Assembly (NCBI GenBank): GCA_007922195.1
Contig: ML682014.1
Location: 3,808,631 to 3,872,630, forward strand
Direction of reading: 5' to 3'
DNA from: Podocnemis expansa
Lineage: Eukaryota > Chordata > Testudines > Podocnemididae
DNA: 64,000 nucleotides
Both the position numbers and the translations under genes were made by a program. Below, in pieces: positions 34,561 to 47,214 of the stretch. The notes below the pieces were generated by a model. It had not been told where the DNA came from. It ran no database searches and worked only from the letters and a program-made list of their open reading frames with translations. How positions within the stretch are numbered: the first letter of the stretch is position 1; each line of letters opens with the position of its first letter.

Positions 34561-36270
34561 CTTTGCTGTAGTAGCTGATTGCGGGTACCTGTTTAGCTAG
34601 CTGTTAAGTGTGCTTTTTTGTTTTAACTGGATAGTTTGTCAGTCTCTAATTTGTGACAGGAATGTGAATAGCCACTGTGCCAGTTAGCCTATTAGTTGTT
34701 CTCATATCACTGAGATCCAGCTGGAAGTGAAACAAAAGCTACGTTAAATTTATATTTGGAGTGTGATGTGCAATCTTGGCATCTTTTTACTTTAGTAACA
34801 TTGGGGAAGGCTCCTGTGGTGGTGCTAACAATCTACGGATATCTAAAGGATGTCAAGCTGGGGCAAGGGACTTGTAGCTATTGAGGAAAACATTTAAACT
34901 TCTTTCACAAGACATTTTGGGTTTCAAAAAATGCAGATTCAATATAGGAACAAGAAATGGAGTGGTTACTCATTGTATATTATCCCCTGGTTCTGCAGAA
35001 TTATCTTCTTGGTTCCCCATTTTCTTAGTTTCGTGGACCAGGAATTCTCAGACTGTCCATCCATGTGAACCTTCCTCAGCAGAACCTGGGCTTTTCCTTC
35101 TCACCTTTATTTTCTGATATTCAGGATGGGGAATGAGAATGCAAGTGGTCTCCCCCCAGTTAGGTGACTTCCTGCACCTTTTCTGAGGAGCTAGCAAAGA
35201 GGTCCCTCCCTCTCACCGTATTGAAGGCTCTTCTGGAGGCAAGAAGCTAGCTCACTCTATTTTGAGAAACAATATGCTTGAGGACCATTTCTTTCAGGCT
35301 TGCTGCTCTGGCTCTGTAAGTACTATGGAACAGAAATACTTAGGGTAACACCACCAATGATGAGATCTAGAGGTGGTTTGCTTTAGTTAGCAGACTGAAG
35401 TTGGACTGCCTCATAGCGCTTAAAAGGCTCATAGTGCTTAAAACGGATAGAAGGAGCATTTTCCTGGGCCCACTTAGCTTGGACTGTGTATGAGCCAACA
35501 GCCAGAAAGGTCTGTCTTGGATTTGAAAGGTGGCATTGGCTTTCATTGCTGGCTCGCTGATAAAAGAAGAGGGGAGGAAAGAGAGGTTTCAGTTGGCCTT
35601 GCTTGATGGTTGGTGTGGGATGAGGCAACCAAGTCCCAAGTGATGAATTACTGTAACGTTACATTTATCTTTAAGGAATCTGTTTGCTCTGAAGCTAACC
35701 TCACAAATTATCCTGAACTCTTCATGTGAGAAATATACATAATATTTAATGATTAACAAATTAAGTTCTCTTCCTAAGGTTGGGATGGGGATTTACTGGA
35801 TTTGGAGATGTATTTTTCTCATGTATAGTGCAAATATTACTAAGTAGGGGAAGAGAGAATTTAATGTGATCAAGGAGGAGTGGGCATAGCTGAAGTATTT
35901 AATATAGTGTGTCTGTCAACATGTAGTACAATTTATTTGTAAATACAAATTTACATTATCTAGTAATGAGAAAAGGTAAGTGGCATTATGATGATGTATT
36001 TTGAGAAAGAAAAAGAAGGCTTAGACTAAGTTTCAGTAAACCTTTCCTTTTGATGAGGTCTATGAAATTGGAATTTTCCAAGGAATGTAATGGGAACTCC
36101 ATTACTGAGCACATTTAAAACTGGATTGGACAAAGCACCAAAAGCCTATCTAATTTATCATGCATTTGTAATAGCATTTAGGAACCCAGTTCAGTTAGTA
36201 AGCCAAATCCAGCATTGTTGTGTGTTAACAGACTATTTAACTTTTGCCCTTCCATATACTAGAGGGTATC
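34561..36270. other. Intronic stretch with no firm feature; possible CR1 fragment near 36090
   Basis: Nothing coding is supported. The plus frame near 36090-36150 reads STFKTGLDKAPKAYL, which is reminiscent of the CR1 C-terminal motif, but the match is too short to call. Confidence 0.4.
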
Positions 36271-36273
36271 TTA

Positions 36274-36637
36274 GGCTATGTCTACACTAGGAATAGTTCA
36301 AATTAAGTTTGACTTATTAGTTCGAATTAACAAAGTGAACTAATTTGACTTAATGTTAAGTCAAATTAGTCCACTTCGTTAATTCAAACTAATTGCCCTT
36401 AATTTGAATTTAATAAATTTGAACTAAGGGTTAATCCTAGTCTACACCATCCTGAGTTTGAACTAAGGGCTTAATTCGAACTAACCGGCAGGTTTTACTA
36501 ATTTGAACTAAGCTTTCATTAGTTCAAATTAAGAAATTACTTAATGCAAACTAATGAAAGCCTAGCGTAGACAAGTACTAAATTAGTCCGAATTAAGGAG
36601 GCTTAATTTGAACTAACTTGCAAATGTAGACATACCC
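36274..36637. mobile_element. Harbinger-like MITE 4 (364 bp), core word TTAATTCGAATTAA
   Basis: The left end GGCTATGTCTACACTAGG pairs with right-end ATGTAGACATACCC, flanked by TTA on both sides (36271-36273, 36638-36640). The interior holds a dozen copies of AGTTCGAATTAA or AATTTGAACTAA. Confidence 0.8.
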
Positions 36638-36728
36638 TTACAGAACATTGTATGTAAATGTTTATGGTCTTTTTCTTCTTTTTCCCCAAACAGATTGTAG
36701 AACTATCTGGGATTGTCAGGGAATAGAC

Positions 36729-37425
36729 CAGAGATGGCCAAACTTACGGACCTCAAGAGCAACACAAGTTGATTATTAAACCTTTGAGAGCAGCACTGAG
36801 GCATATAGCTATATTTTACCTACTCCACAATTAATAAGTTTAAAATACAATTGCATGCTTAATTTTATCATAAAAAAAGGCAAATATTGATCCTACTAAT
36901 GTCAGATTCTAATAATTACTTAAGGTTACCATGAAAACAAGGCCTACCTATACAGTAAAAGCTTAGCTTCTCCCTGCTGTCCCGATCATGCCACCACTTC
37001 TCCCCACCCTCTCTGACCATGCCGTGCTTCTCCGCACCATCCTTGAGCCCCTGACCATGCCGCTGCTTCCACTGTCTCTGACTATGCAGTGCTTCTCCAC
37101 ACCATCCCTGAGACCCCAACCATGCCGCTGTCTCTGACCATGCCACACTTCTCCACAACATCCCCAAGTTCCTGACCATGTCGCCGCTTTCCCACTGTCT
37201 CTGTCCGTGCCGCCACTTTCCCACTGTCTCTGACTATGCTGTGCTTCTCTGCACCATCCTCCAGGCCCCGACCATGCTGTCCCTTCCGCATTGTCTCTGA
37301 CCATGCTGCACTTCTCCGCACCATCCCCGACCATGCCACGCTTCTCCTGGCCGTGCTTTTCCGCAAGGTGCACTTTTTCTTTGAAGACCTGCATGCGGCT
37401 TGCGAACCATGGTTTGCTACACCTG
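36729..37425. mobile_element. hAT-like element (697 bp) carrying an internal degenerate minisatellite
   Basis: A perfect 8-bp target duplication GAATAGAC flanks it (36721-36728, 37426-37433). The left end CAGAGATGGCCAAAC and right-end complement CAGGTGTAGCAAACC are diverged inverted repeats of the CAGGGGTGGCCAAAC type. The interior from about 36975 to 37350 is an irregular array of CTCTGACCATGCC and TGCTTCTCCGCACCATCC words. It has no transposase. Confidence 0.85.
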
Positions 37426-37433
37426 GAATAGAC

Positions 37434-40400
37434 AATTATCTGTAGGCATTCTCCATCCTTGGTCTCTGTGAATCTGATTGCATTTGCCAGTAGCAATTTG
37501 CATGCTTGCATGGCTGGTTAGATTTTGATTCTGATCCCACTGGTTTTATGTCTGTGTCACATCTTTGACTTCAGTGGAGCTGTTCCTTTCTTAGACTACT
37601 TTTAAATGGAATCAGAATCCAAATATATGACTGATAATCAAAAAACCATTATTTTCTCTTCTTTCTTCCCACTAGATTTGTTCATCCTACTAAACATGAA
37701 CTCCATGTAGAAAGTATTCTAAATAACATGGTTATGAACCAAAGTTTTATAGTTACAAAACAGTTTTTAGACAGCATGTATTTATTTAGTTGTATTAGGA
37801 TTTGGAAGCCGAATTATTTCTGCACTTTGTGGAGTGGGTAAATGACAGTTTTTATTTGTAGTTTGCACATGTCCATTCTTTTCTACTGATCAGTCTTGCT
37901 AAATGGAGATGAAGTATCCTAGCAGTTATACCTTACTGGATAATGTAAACCATAAAAATCACATATAGCTTTTCTGAACTTAAAATGATGAAAAGGAATA
38001 AATCTATTAAAGTAAATATAATCTCCCTGCTTCAGCACTATAAATAGTGGAAGACTGAGCCTTTTAAAAGTGATTAACATTGGGATAGAAAAGACTCATG
38101 AAAGTTTTATAGGTATAATTCATTATGTACATGGAAATAAAAAGTACACAACTTTAATAAAAATCGAAACAGAGAAATTCTACTTGCAAAGCTGTGTAGT
38201 CTGTTTCCCTAAAATGTACAGAATTCCAGTTTGGATTGCTTAATGTTGCAGAATCCAAACTTGAATGGCAACAGATGGATTTTTAGACAGGATGCATAAA
38301 TAAGAGCCCTCAAAATTTTGAAAAACTATAAATCTATATTTACAAAATCATACACTGAATAAAACAGATACATTTATATATCTGGTTTTTCAGTTCTTTA
38401 TACTGTTTTAGGTTCTGTTCTGCAAGTTTTCCTCATGCATATTTTGCTATAGACTAAATTTATAGAACTACTTGCATACTAAATGGTTCTCTGTGTGTGT
38501 GAGATTTCCAGAATTGAGTTTCTCATAAAATGAAGGGCCTTCATAAGAAGGATCCTGTGCAGAACTCGTATGAGTCGTCCAGTGATGGGCCATTGAAGTC
38601 AGAGAGGAAAGCACCCAATGATTGTAGAGTGAAAAGCAGGTTCAGAGAAACTGAGTTAAAACTGTTTGTACTGGCATGGCCCTCAGACATTCCTCAGTTT
38701 TACACCAGTTCCCAGCCATTTTCCTGCTAAGCTTACCAGCTTTTTTTCAGACAGTTTCTATAGGCTCTCCAGTTCTTTCTTTCCCGTGCTCAAACAGAAA
38801 CATTCATACAAATAAGTGCAGTCATAGTTCATGTTCTTTCTCTGTTGAATCCTTCAACTTATAGTCAGATGCAGGGCTCTTCCTCTCTACTGCAAACTGG
38901 GTGCAGAAGTCAGGAATAAAGAAGGTTATTTTGAAAGTCAAATAAACAAGTTGGATTCTTCAACAGTAGTTTCTTTTCCTCACTTTTCTTTTTACCTTTT
39001 TTCTTCTTTTACATTTCATATTTGTGCAAATGCCGGACAAGCACTTGAGCAGACTGACCCATCCTTACAACACCCAATAGATCAGTGTAGTCACAACATC
39101 TGTTTGTTTCCTAATTACTTTAATTCACTTTATGGGCTTTGGAACTGATACCCAAACATGCTGTATCCTTTTTTGAGTTTGATAGAATTTGGACCTTGTA
39201 CTCCTACTAAAAATGTCTGGTGCTTTTAATGTTGTTAATAGAAGAAGACAATTTAACATTCCCCAGCAGACTGTGGGCTTGATTCACTCAGCCAAAGAAA
39301 CCCAGGTTGCAAGTTTCTGGTGACAGAAAGCCTGTGTGGGAAGCACAGGATAGCATAGAGCCCTGTAGTTTTCAGTGGCAGTCAAAGGGAGATACGACTT
39401 CCTAGTGTCCATTTACCTTGGTGGCTGTGCTGCACTGATTTGAAGGGAAATGAGGGGGTAGACTTCAGTGATCGACTTCCCAATTGACTGAGCAGGTCTT
39501 CACAGACCTCTCAATTGAAGCAGGAATTTCAAAATGATTGCAATGAATCAGTGTAGACATGCCACTGTTGGCCTCTCCTTATTGAGAGTGGTGTGTCGGA
39601 GCTAGCCGCAGTTGCACAAAAAGGCCAGTCATTCAGAGAGCTTGGTCATCGTGCCTTCACAATGGGCTGAATCTGTGTCTCCCCTCCTGCTTTTCCTGTC
39701 AGAAATAGTCCAGTTGAACTGCATCTGGAAATGAAAACCTGCCTTTCTGTGAGGGAACCAGAAGGGCAGGGCAGTAGCAGTAAAGCTGAAATAGGGATAT
39801 AATTCACCCCAGCACTTCCGAGGAAGAATGAAATCTTCTGGGTGTTCATTAACCACTGGGGGTTGATTATTGACCAAAACATCAGGTTTGCAATGCATAG
39901 GCCCTTGGTATCCACTGGTTTGAATCTTGGCAGAGGTAACTCAAACCTTTGTCTTTTTGATGTAGATAAATTGTACTCCATTGCAATTTGATGTGCATGA
40001 AATCTTTAGAAAATGAAGGTCCTGTGCTCTCTAGACAGATTTATGTTTTCAAAAAATGAGAGGCTATGTCCATGTGTAAAAAATTAGCCAAGTGAAAATG
40101 GCTGATATCTGCATAAATGAAAATCTACATCCAGAGAACCAATGGCGTATTTGGAAAGACCAAAAATTTACCTCTGTATCATTGGTCACTATATCTACTC
40201 CCTGGTTTGCCATGTGTGTCGGCTGGCTGCCAGTGCTCATTGCAGGAGTGGTTGCCTTTCAATAGCTGCACATTGGAACTGTGTAGACAAACTGCAGTTC
40301 TGTGAGGAGGAGTTTGATATTTTGAAATGTAGTTTCATTCCTAATTGGAATGGAAACCAGAAATTCTCTGCAAAGGGATTAAGTTTCAGCTCTGGGGCAG

Positions 40401-40783
40401 CTGTCAGGGTGATTGTCTCAGGGCTGTGGATCTCAGGGGAGGTGGCCAAGATGGTGGAAAACTAACCAGGGGTTTGAACCCTGCCTGAGTTCCAGTGGAA
40501 TATCAGCAAAATTGGGCTGTCTTTGCAAAATGTTCTGATTTTATCAAATTAACAAATTTCATTGTAACAGTGCTCTGCTGGGAATTTCCTGATCAGCTCT
40601 ATTAAAAGTAAATATATTGTTTCTAAAATAGTGCAGGATTTTTCAGAATTGAAATGTGCTATAAGCAGGTGAAGAATTATTTTTGTCAGTAAGTATTATT
40701 CTGGGAGGAAAATGCATTGAGAGAATAATTTGAAATGATGACTTGAATCATTTTCATGCTGTTTTACAATGGCTTTCTGATAT
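37434..40783. other. Intronic stretch before the last coding exon, nothing recognised
   Basis: The interval is AT-rich with short open frames lacking protein features. I see no repeat with paired ends. Confidence 0.5.
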
Positions 40784-40816
40784 ATGATTAAAAATGTTCC
40801 TTTTTTTTTTTTCCAG

Positions 40817-41122
40817 GTAACAATGGCCAGTATTGGAATAAATGAAAATCATTCATTGGAAACCTGTGAAACAATACTTTTTGCTCTCCGAATGGCAACA
40901 TGGAATCAAATATTAGATCCCTGGGTATACATTCTTTTAAGGAAAGCTGTACTGAAAAACCTCTACAAGATTGCTAGGAGATGTTGTGGAATGCACATCA
41001 TGAACTTACATATGTGGGAACTAAGCTCCATCAAGAATTCTTTAAAGGTTGCAGCAATTTCTGAGTCCCCAGTTAGTTCCAAACAAATAAATCAACAGCC
41101 ACTCAGCTCAACAGAGCAATAA
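40817..41122 (+). CDS. PTGFR: Prostaglandin F2-alpha receptor, coding exon B (residues 264-364, TM7 and C-tail)
   Basis: The exon follows a long T-tract and CAG (40814-40816) and continues the receptor frame in phase 0. It encodes the third extracellular loop and TM7, with Arg288 in LFALRMATW at the position used by prostanoid receptors to hold the ligand carboxylate. DPWVY (297-301) stands in place of NPxxY. Helix 8 and a tail with [19 protein letters not shown] follow. The stop is TAA at 41120-41122. The full model has 364 residues against 359 in human PTGFR. The extra residues come from a longer C-terminal end (after SESPV), partly offset by a shorter N-terminus and one residue fewer in the third intracellular loop. 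Confidence 0.97.
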   Translation, partial: VTMASIGINENHSLETCETILFALRMATWNQILDPWVYILLRKAVLKNLYKIARRCCGMHIMNLHMWELSSIKNSLKVAAISESPVSSKQINQQPLSSTEQ

Positions 41123-41123
41123 A
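41118..41123 (+). promoter_or_regulatory. PTGFR: AATAAA hexamer overlapping the PTGFR stop codon
   Basis: The sequence CAATAAA contains both the TAA stop (41120-41122) and a canonical polyadenylation hexamer. No other AATAAA is present up to 41620. Use of this site would give an almost absent 3' UTR. More distant hexamers occur at 42976, 44044, 44404 and 44945, so the real 3' end cannot be fixed from sequence. Confidence 0.4.
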
Positions 41124-41620
41124 ATCAAACACAGGGTCTGAAGAAATAATGGGGGTGATGTTATGATCATACACTGAGAACAACTTCAAATTTGTTAGCC
41201 TTCGTCATAAAGTGAGAGTAAATGGTTTGGTACTTGTTTCAGATTCTGAGTGGTTTGGTCTTATTGTTTACCAATTTGATATCGCTATTCCAAGATGTGC
41301 ACTTGAGTAACTGTGATAATTCTAAAAACAGCTTTTGGGCAAAAGAAGGGTCGTTCAGAAATGGAATGTAATCAGACACGGCAAATTTCAGAGAGTAGTT
41401 AGCTCCACATTGCCATGCCTGTGGCAGCAAAAATTTGGTCATCTGCTGACTATAGAGCACAGTGGCAGAAGCTGTTATTCTGGGAGGCATGCGAATAGAG
41501 AGAGTCACCAGTGCTACGCTCAAGAAGCATGTGAGGAGAGGGCAGAGGGAAGAACTTGTTGGTTAGTAATAGAGAAGGCAATCTGTTATATAGAGTCACC
41601 TCAGTAGTTGAGCCTTCATA
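41124..41620 (+). other. PTGFR: Likely proximal 3' UTR of PTGFR
   Basis: There is no coding signal. It is single-copy in appearance and lies directly downstream of the stop, before the antisense CR1 copy. Confidence 0.5.
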
Positions 41621-41624
41621 CTTT

Positions 41625-43495
41625 TTTAGGTCAGAAGGGGTTACTGTGATTATCTTGTCTGATCTTCTGCATACTGTAGAACTTCTCTGAATTAATTCCT
41701 GCTAACCAACAGCTATGGTTAAACTAGAACATATTGTTTAGAAAAACATGCAATCTTGATTTTAATATTTGTAGTATAGAGAATCCACCATAACTAGACT
41801 GGATCTTCTGTTTTTTCCTGTCAGATTGAAGATCACATTGGAACTTACATTTTTTTTCAGACAGATTAAAGGGTCTTCTGTATCAAATTTCAGTTCCCCA
41901 TGTAGGTACTTATAGATTGTGATTGTGATCGTTACCCTTTCAGCTTATCAAAGAGAAAGGTATCAGAGATGTGAAACTCTTTCAATGTGGGGGCCACACT
42001 GGAGGGCAGGACACCCATCGCAGGTCATGTGTATGCATGGGCTCCCTAACCCTTTCCCCTGCCATGTTCAGTGTGGTGTGGGCTCCTCTTCCCCCTCCCC
42101 AGCCCCACAGGCTCTGCCACACCTCCCCTTTGCCATGCTGGCTCCCTGACACCCCCTTTCTCCTACTGTACAGGTGCTGGACCCCCCTTCCACTGCCTGG
42201 CTGCTTCTGGACCCCCCTCCCATCTGGGCAGCTCCCAGACCCAACTTGCCCTTCCCCTACCATGTTGCGGCAGGCAATCAGTCTCAGTCACAGCCACAGG
42301 CAGGCTGGGCTCCTGCCTCTCCCCTTCCGCTCCGCACCCACTCACTGTCAGTCATTCAGCATGGTGGCCTTTGGTTGGCTTAGTCCCAGCTGGCTTTTGG
42401 CTCATTCCCATGTGGGCCTCAGGCACTTCTTCTTTTCTTACTTGCGATTTGTGCAATGTGCAGTCTATCAGATTAGTATGCCAGCTGACTGACAGGGAGC
42501 AGCTGGGGTGGAGGGCGGTGCAGTGGCTCTTTGGCAGACCACAGGAGAGCTGAGCCAAGATTGACTGAAGTGCTTCCTTTGTTCGCTCACTCATATGATC
42601 CAACTTGCAAGCACTTTTAGCCCTGCTCTGCTGGGGGACAGGCTGTCTTCGTTGTTCACTCTTGTTCCAGAGAACTCCCAGGTGCAAACCAGGCAGCAGC
42701 TCCACGGGCTGGATCAGTGCCCTCGGTGGGTTGGATCCGGCCTGCGGGCCGTAAGTCTGACACCCCTGAGCTAAATAGATTGGGCTCTTTGAATTATTTA
42801 TTATGTGGCATATCTTCCAATGCTATAATTATTGTTGTGGATCTTCTTTGAACTGTCTCCAGTTTTTCAACAGCTTTCTTGAAGTGTGGACACAGACTGC
42901 ATACAGTATGCCACTAGTGGTCGCATCAGTGCCTCTCTACTTGATATTCCTCTTCTTATACTTTTGTAAGGATCTAATAAACCTTTGTTGACCATATGGT
43001 TGTCCTGGGAACTTATATTAGCTGATTATCTGCTTTGACCCCCCCCCCCCTTCTTTTCAGATTCACTGCTTTCCTGTGTAGAATCCTCCATCCTGGAAGT
43101 ATGGCCTAAAATTTATTTGTCAGATGGTCCAACATACATAAAATCTGAAACATATGATGTTAAATGTGGCCATCTTAAAAAGCTTGCATCAGTTTATCAA
43201 GCAACACAGATCACTCTGTGTCAGTGACCTGTTCTTTTTATTATGTATTGCACTCCCAATCTTTGTGTCATTTGCAAAATTTTATGTTTTCTTCTAGGTC
43301 ACTGATAAGAATATTAAATAGCATAGGGTCAATAATGGATCCTTGAAGGAGACTGCTAGGAACGTGCTCACTCAATAATTGTTTCCTGTTTTACAAGTAC
43401 ATTTTCAGACCTGTCAGTTTTTAACTGCCATAGCAGGGAAGTTTGTACCATGACCCTTGTCATGCAGTTTCTCAGGACAGCTGAAAATTATGAGC
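41625..43495 (-). mobile_element. Antisense CR1 LINE (3' portion), split by a hAT-like insertion
   Basis: The plus strand reads the reversed CR1 consensus in order. GGTCAGAAGGGG is the 3' tail, followed by GAGAATCCACCATAAC and CCCATGTAGGTACTTATAGA (41.9 kb). After the insertion come CTAAATAGATTGGGCTC, TGTGGACACAGACTGCATAC, GTATGGCCTA, GATCACTCTGTGTCAGTGAC, TTGTGTCATTTGCAAA and GGGTCAATAATGGATCC. The copy is diverged, with no intact frame. It may form part of the PTGFR 3' UTR if transcription runs through. Confidence 0.78.
41964..42768. mobile_element. Non-autonomous hAT-like element (805 bp) inside the CR1 copy
   Basis: The left end CAGAGATGTGAAACT and right-end complement CAGGGGTGTCAGACT are terminal inverted repeats, and the GCGGGCCGGATCCAACCC-type subterminal sequence is present at the right (reversed). 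The flanks do not show an 8-bp duplication (AAAGGTAT versus AGCTAAAT). The interior is C-rich and repetitive, which explains the overlapping open frames. Confidence 0.7.
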
Positions 43496-43499
43496 CCAC

Positions 43500-46423
43500 T
43501 CTTGTAACATTTACTCGTACGAGTACTCCCATTGAGGTCAACAGCAAACAGATTTAGACCTAAACTCGTGTGGGCCTTTGTAAAGAACAGAGTTAGTCAA
43601 AAACCTGTAACACATTTCTTGATGCATCTGCAAAAGTACATATACAGTACACCTGTTTTATCTGCAGAGGCCCTATGTGCGTGCATGCAAACAAACTCGC
43701 AAGAACAAAATGAGTACCTCTGTGAGGAAATGTAGATGTGGCTTGTGGGAGCAAAGGGTATAGTCAGTTTTTGCAAGTGTATCTGTGCTTTTCTTTGCAA
43801 ACTTAGGGGCCAAGACTGTAAAGTGCTGAATGCCTTCTGTGGACGCTTCTGTGGAAATTGAGTACCTTAGTACCTGTGTGGAGGCTCCCAGCATCTTGCA
43901 AAAGGGCCTGTCGCAATTAATTTTACTATCCCACTTTTATAGATAGCCTGCATGCTTATTGTTGGCCACTCATTTGATATCAATGTACAATGTAGTTTTT
44001 AGTTCCAAGTGTCTGAACATTGTCATTTGTTCAGTATTATGAGAATAAAAAGTGCAGCAATCTACATTCTTATGTCACTTAAGGAATGTTATTAGTTGCA
44101 AATTATTATGTGCAAAGTATCAGTTGAGTATTTTGGAAGCCATTGTAATAACACTAGTTAAAGACATTCATTTTGTACTCTTAGAGTCCTCTCTCCACTG
44201 AGAATAGGATCAGACCTGTGAAGACTAGGAATTCACAGGAGCATGTGCAGCTAACTTTCCCAAAGAACACAAGATTGATACTTTGCTCTGCAGTATCCAG
44301 TAAGTATGATCCAAAGAGAGAAGGTCTACAAGTAGAGTCCCCAGTGTTATCCTAGGATGAAATATACACATTGTAAGAGGTAGTTGAGTGTAGCACAAAA
44401 AAATAATAAACTGTCAAGTGATTGAAAGCCTTTTTCACATTTTTCAGCAAAAGACAAGTGACTGACTTGGATACAGAGAGATTTGACTATCCAATGGACA
44501 TAATCACCAAAGACAAACACTTAAGACGTATTAATCTATCATTGTAACATAACCAATCATGCTTTTTCATTTTCTTCTAAAAACAAGAGAAGAGAAAAGG
44601 AGAAGCAGCTTTAGTTTTGTGGTTGTACCGTGTTTTGTACCAGAGTGTTGGTAGAATAGAGTTTATAAGCAAGAAAGAGCTGTATTTAGATGGAAAACTA
44701 TAGTGTTAACTTCACTTCACACAACTGCTCCATTTTGGCAAATTGGTGGTCCAGACACTCTCCCCATCTGGTTCCATTGAAATGTGTAAGTATGATTTAG
44801 TGCTGAATGTGATCTTCTTACTGTGCACATGTTGTAAACGTGTTTCATTACAGAAACAAGTTCATCTTTTTGGGCTGAGAATTGCTTCATCGGCTGAGAT
44901 AGCGGATCAGTGAATTAAGTATATGTGCATTCCATTTTATTGTGAATAAATATATTTTGTGTACTTTTATGCAGGATGAACTGTAAAAAAAAAAAAAAAA
45001 AATGGAACTTTATATGTATATGTGTTTGCATATATTCTGTGTATTGATACATGTTGAATGTAAAGTACAGAGAGAGCCACATTAAACTTACTAAAACAAG
45101 GTCTTGAGAGTAGTGATATTCTACATTGATATCAGAAAATTTAAAAAATACTGAAAATAACTGTTTACAGATTCTAGACATATGCCTTTATCACAAGAGT
45201 CACATTGGGTTCCTGACAGTCTGTAAATTTCATAGTTTTGGTAGCTGTGTGCATTGAAGAATTAAGGCTAAATCCTTGTTCACTTTAGCCCTTAGTTCTG
45301 GGGGGCTATTCAAGAAAGTAAAGTTGTAAATAAGGCAGGCAGGACCTAGCTCTGATGGCCTAGTCTTTCGAGATACAATTCCAGTGGAGTTGATAGACCT
45401 CAGCAAGTCACAGGAAACACCAAGTTATCATTTCCCCCCCCCCCCAAAATTGGGCCATCGAAGGGGACAGCTTGGAACTTCAAGGAATTTCATCCTTGGA
45501 AGAGAGAGACAGAATAAGTGAAACACGTGTAAATCTATGCAGATTCTGTAGCCTAAAACATACTACCAGCTCCACAAAGTGAGGTTTGTGACATGAATCT
45601 CTTGCGGGTACTGTTTTGTTTCATCCATGAGGGAATATGATGTGAGGACAAGTTGCTATGCTGCATGATCAGACTCGTTTTATTTTAAACTCCATCAGTC
45701 TGTCAACATTAAAAAGGACAAGCTCTCCGTTCCAACTTTGGTAAGATAGAACTTCCGATTCCCAAGTTTGCTGCTCTGCCTGGGAGGAACAGTCCTTTCA
45801 TTTGGAACAGAACAGTGATAGCGCACGAGAATAGAATAGCTTGAAACTTGGCAAATCTTAAATACTGGCAGTGCAAAGTTCTGGGCTGGTATGCGTGGAG
45901 ACTTCTTACTCGAAAGGGATGGAGATAAATGACTGGTTTAAATAAATCTTAGCAGCATTTCATGTTCTTGAGAGAATCCTGAACTGCTATTCCTGTAGAG
46001 GATAATGATGCAAGAAAAAATTAAATTAGATAAAATTGAAGTACATATTTGCAATAAGAATCAAATTGTATTTCAGATGCAAAACTCTACAGTAATAGAT
46101 CAATATGTCACTTAAATAACAAAGTGCATTTAATCCTACCTTTATATAAACAACTTTTCAGTGGTGGCTGAGTTACTAGAACACGGAGCATATGTTGGGA
46201 GTTAAATATACCTGTGGACAGGCCATTAGCAGTGATGAGGCTTTTGGCAGGTTCAGCAAATAAGAGAGTATATGCTAGGTATTGATGCTTGGATGGTGCA
46301 AGCCAGCTTTCTATGTGATAGGGAAAGGATATCTATTTCTAGCTGAGGTAGCTACATCAATATCAATACAGATGCTGTACAAAGTGGAAGAATGACATGC
46401 AAAAAAAAAATATATTGGAAATG
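43500..46423. other. Downstream flank of PTGFR, nothing recognised
   Basis: AT-rich DNA with an A-run of 18 at about 44985-45002 and a C-run near 45430. Candidate polyadenylation hexamers are noted under the stop-codon entry. Confidence 0.5.
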
Positions 46424-46428
46424 GGTGC

Positions 46429-47214
46429 TGTAGTAACCCTTGGGGAGGAAGGGGTTAACACTCTGGTCAGTGAGTCCCAGGACAGCCAATAGGAACGAAG
46501 CACAGGTTTTTGAATGGTAACAGCAGCCTGGCCTGGGCCTGTTTGGATGCAGCAGAGCTCCTGGAAGGATCAGGAGGAGGCTAGAGGGGCCTGAGGAAGA
46601 ATCCAGCAACATCCTTACCAGAGATAAGTTAAATTTGTTACTGACCAGGCGTGGGTAGAACAGGGAATGTTTACTTAGACGCGGTCAGGGTATTTTCTTT
46701 GTTTTTGGCTTGTTTTTTGGATTTCTCTGTGCTAGCACATGTAACCCAACCCCCACCCCACTACCCTGTAACTACCCAAGTTAATTCCCAGAGAAGCAAC
46801 TCTCTGTGTTTATCATCTGTTCTTTTTGATTAAAGAGTTTACCTTAAGTAAGTTCTGGTTCTGTGTCCTGAGAGGCAAGAGGTTTGTGTGCCCGTGCCTT
46901 AGACTGTGCAGGCAGCTACTAGAGGGAACCCTGTTCCAGTTCCAGCTCATATTGCAGCTGGAGTTCAGTCATTTTCCTGAGAGAGGAATAAAGAGGATTG
47001 CAAGTACCTCACAGGGAGGAATTCCCAAGTGCGCCTTCCTGGGTCACAAGAGGTTTTTTGCATTTGGGTGGTGGCAGCGATACCACTCCAAGGCCAGGAA
47101 TTGGAGGCCTTGGAGACTTTTAAGAGCAGGCTTTAAGGCCAGTGGCTTTTCTGGCCTGTTGCAGGCCCCCACCTTCTGCACTCAGAGTGCCAGAGTGGGG
47201 AAAAAGCCTTGACA
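46429..47214 (+). repeat. Solo LTR (786 bp) of the same Gypsy-type family
   Basis: It begins TGTAGTAACCC and ends CCTTGACA, closely matching 20179-20970 throughout. GGTGC flanks both sides (46424-46428 and 47215-47219), a 5-bp target duplication. This is the expected product of recombination between the two LTRs of a full element. Confidence 0.92.

Larger units (their letters stand above)
5542..40816 (+). other. PTGFR: PTGFR intron 2 (35,275 bp)
   Basis: GT at 5542-5543 and AG at 40815-40816 bound the intron, and the acceptor follows a run of about 13 T. Both junctions are phase 0, and joining them keeps the receptor frame across TM6-TM7. The intron contains most of the mobile elements listed below. 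Confidence 0.93.

Noticed and set aside
36090..36180. CR1 C-terminal fragment
   Set aside because: Only about 15 residues are reminiscent, and flanking sequence does not follow the CR1 order.
36916..37511. Repetitive minus-strand frames with Trp/Arg/Gly-rich content
   Set aside because: They come from the minisatellite inside the hAT-like element; the three frames read the same array.
41971..42553. Proline-rich open frames downstream of PTGFR
   Set aside because: They lie inside the C-rich interior of a hAT-like element with defined ends and show no protein family.
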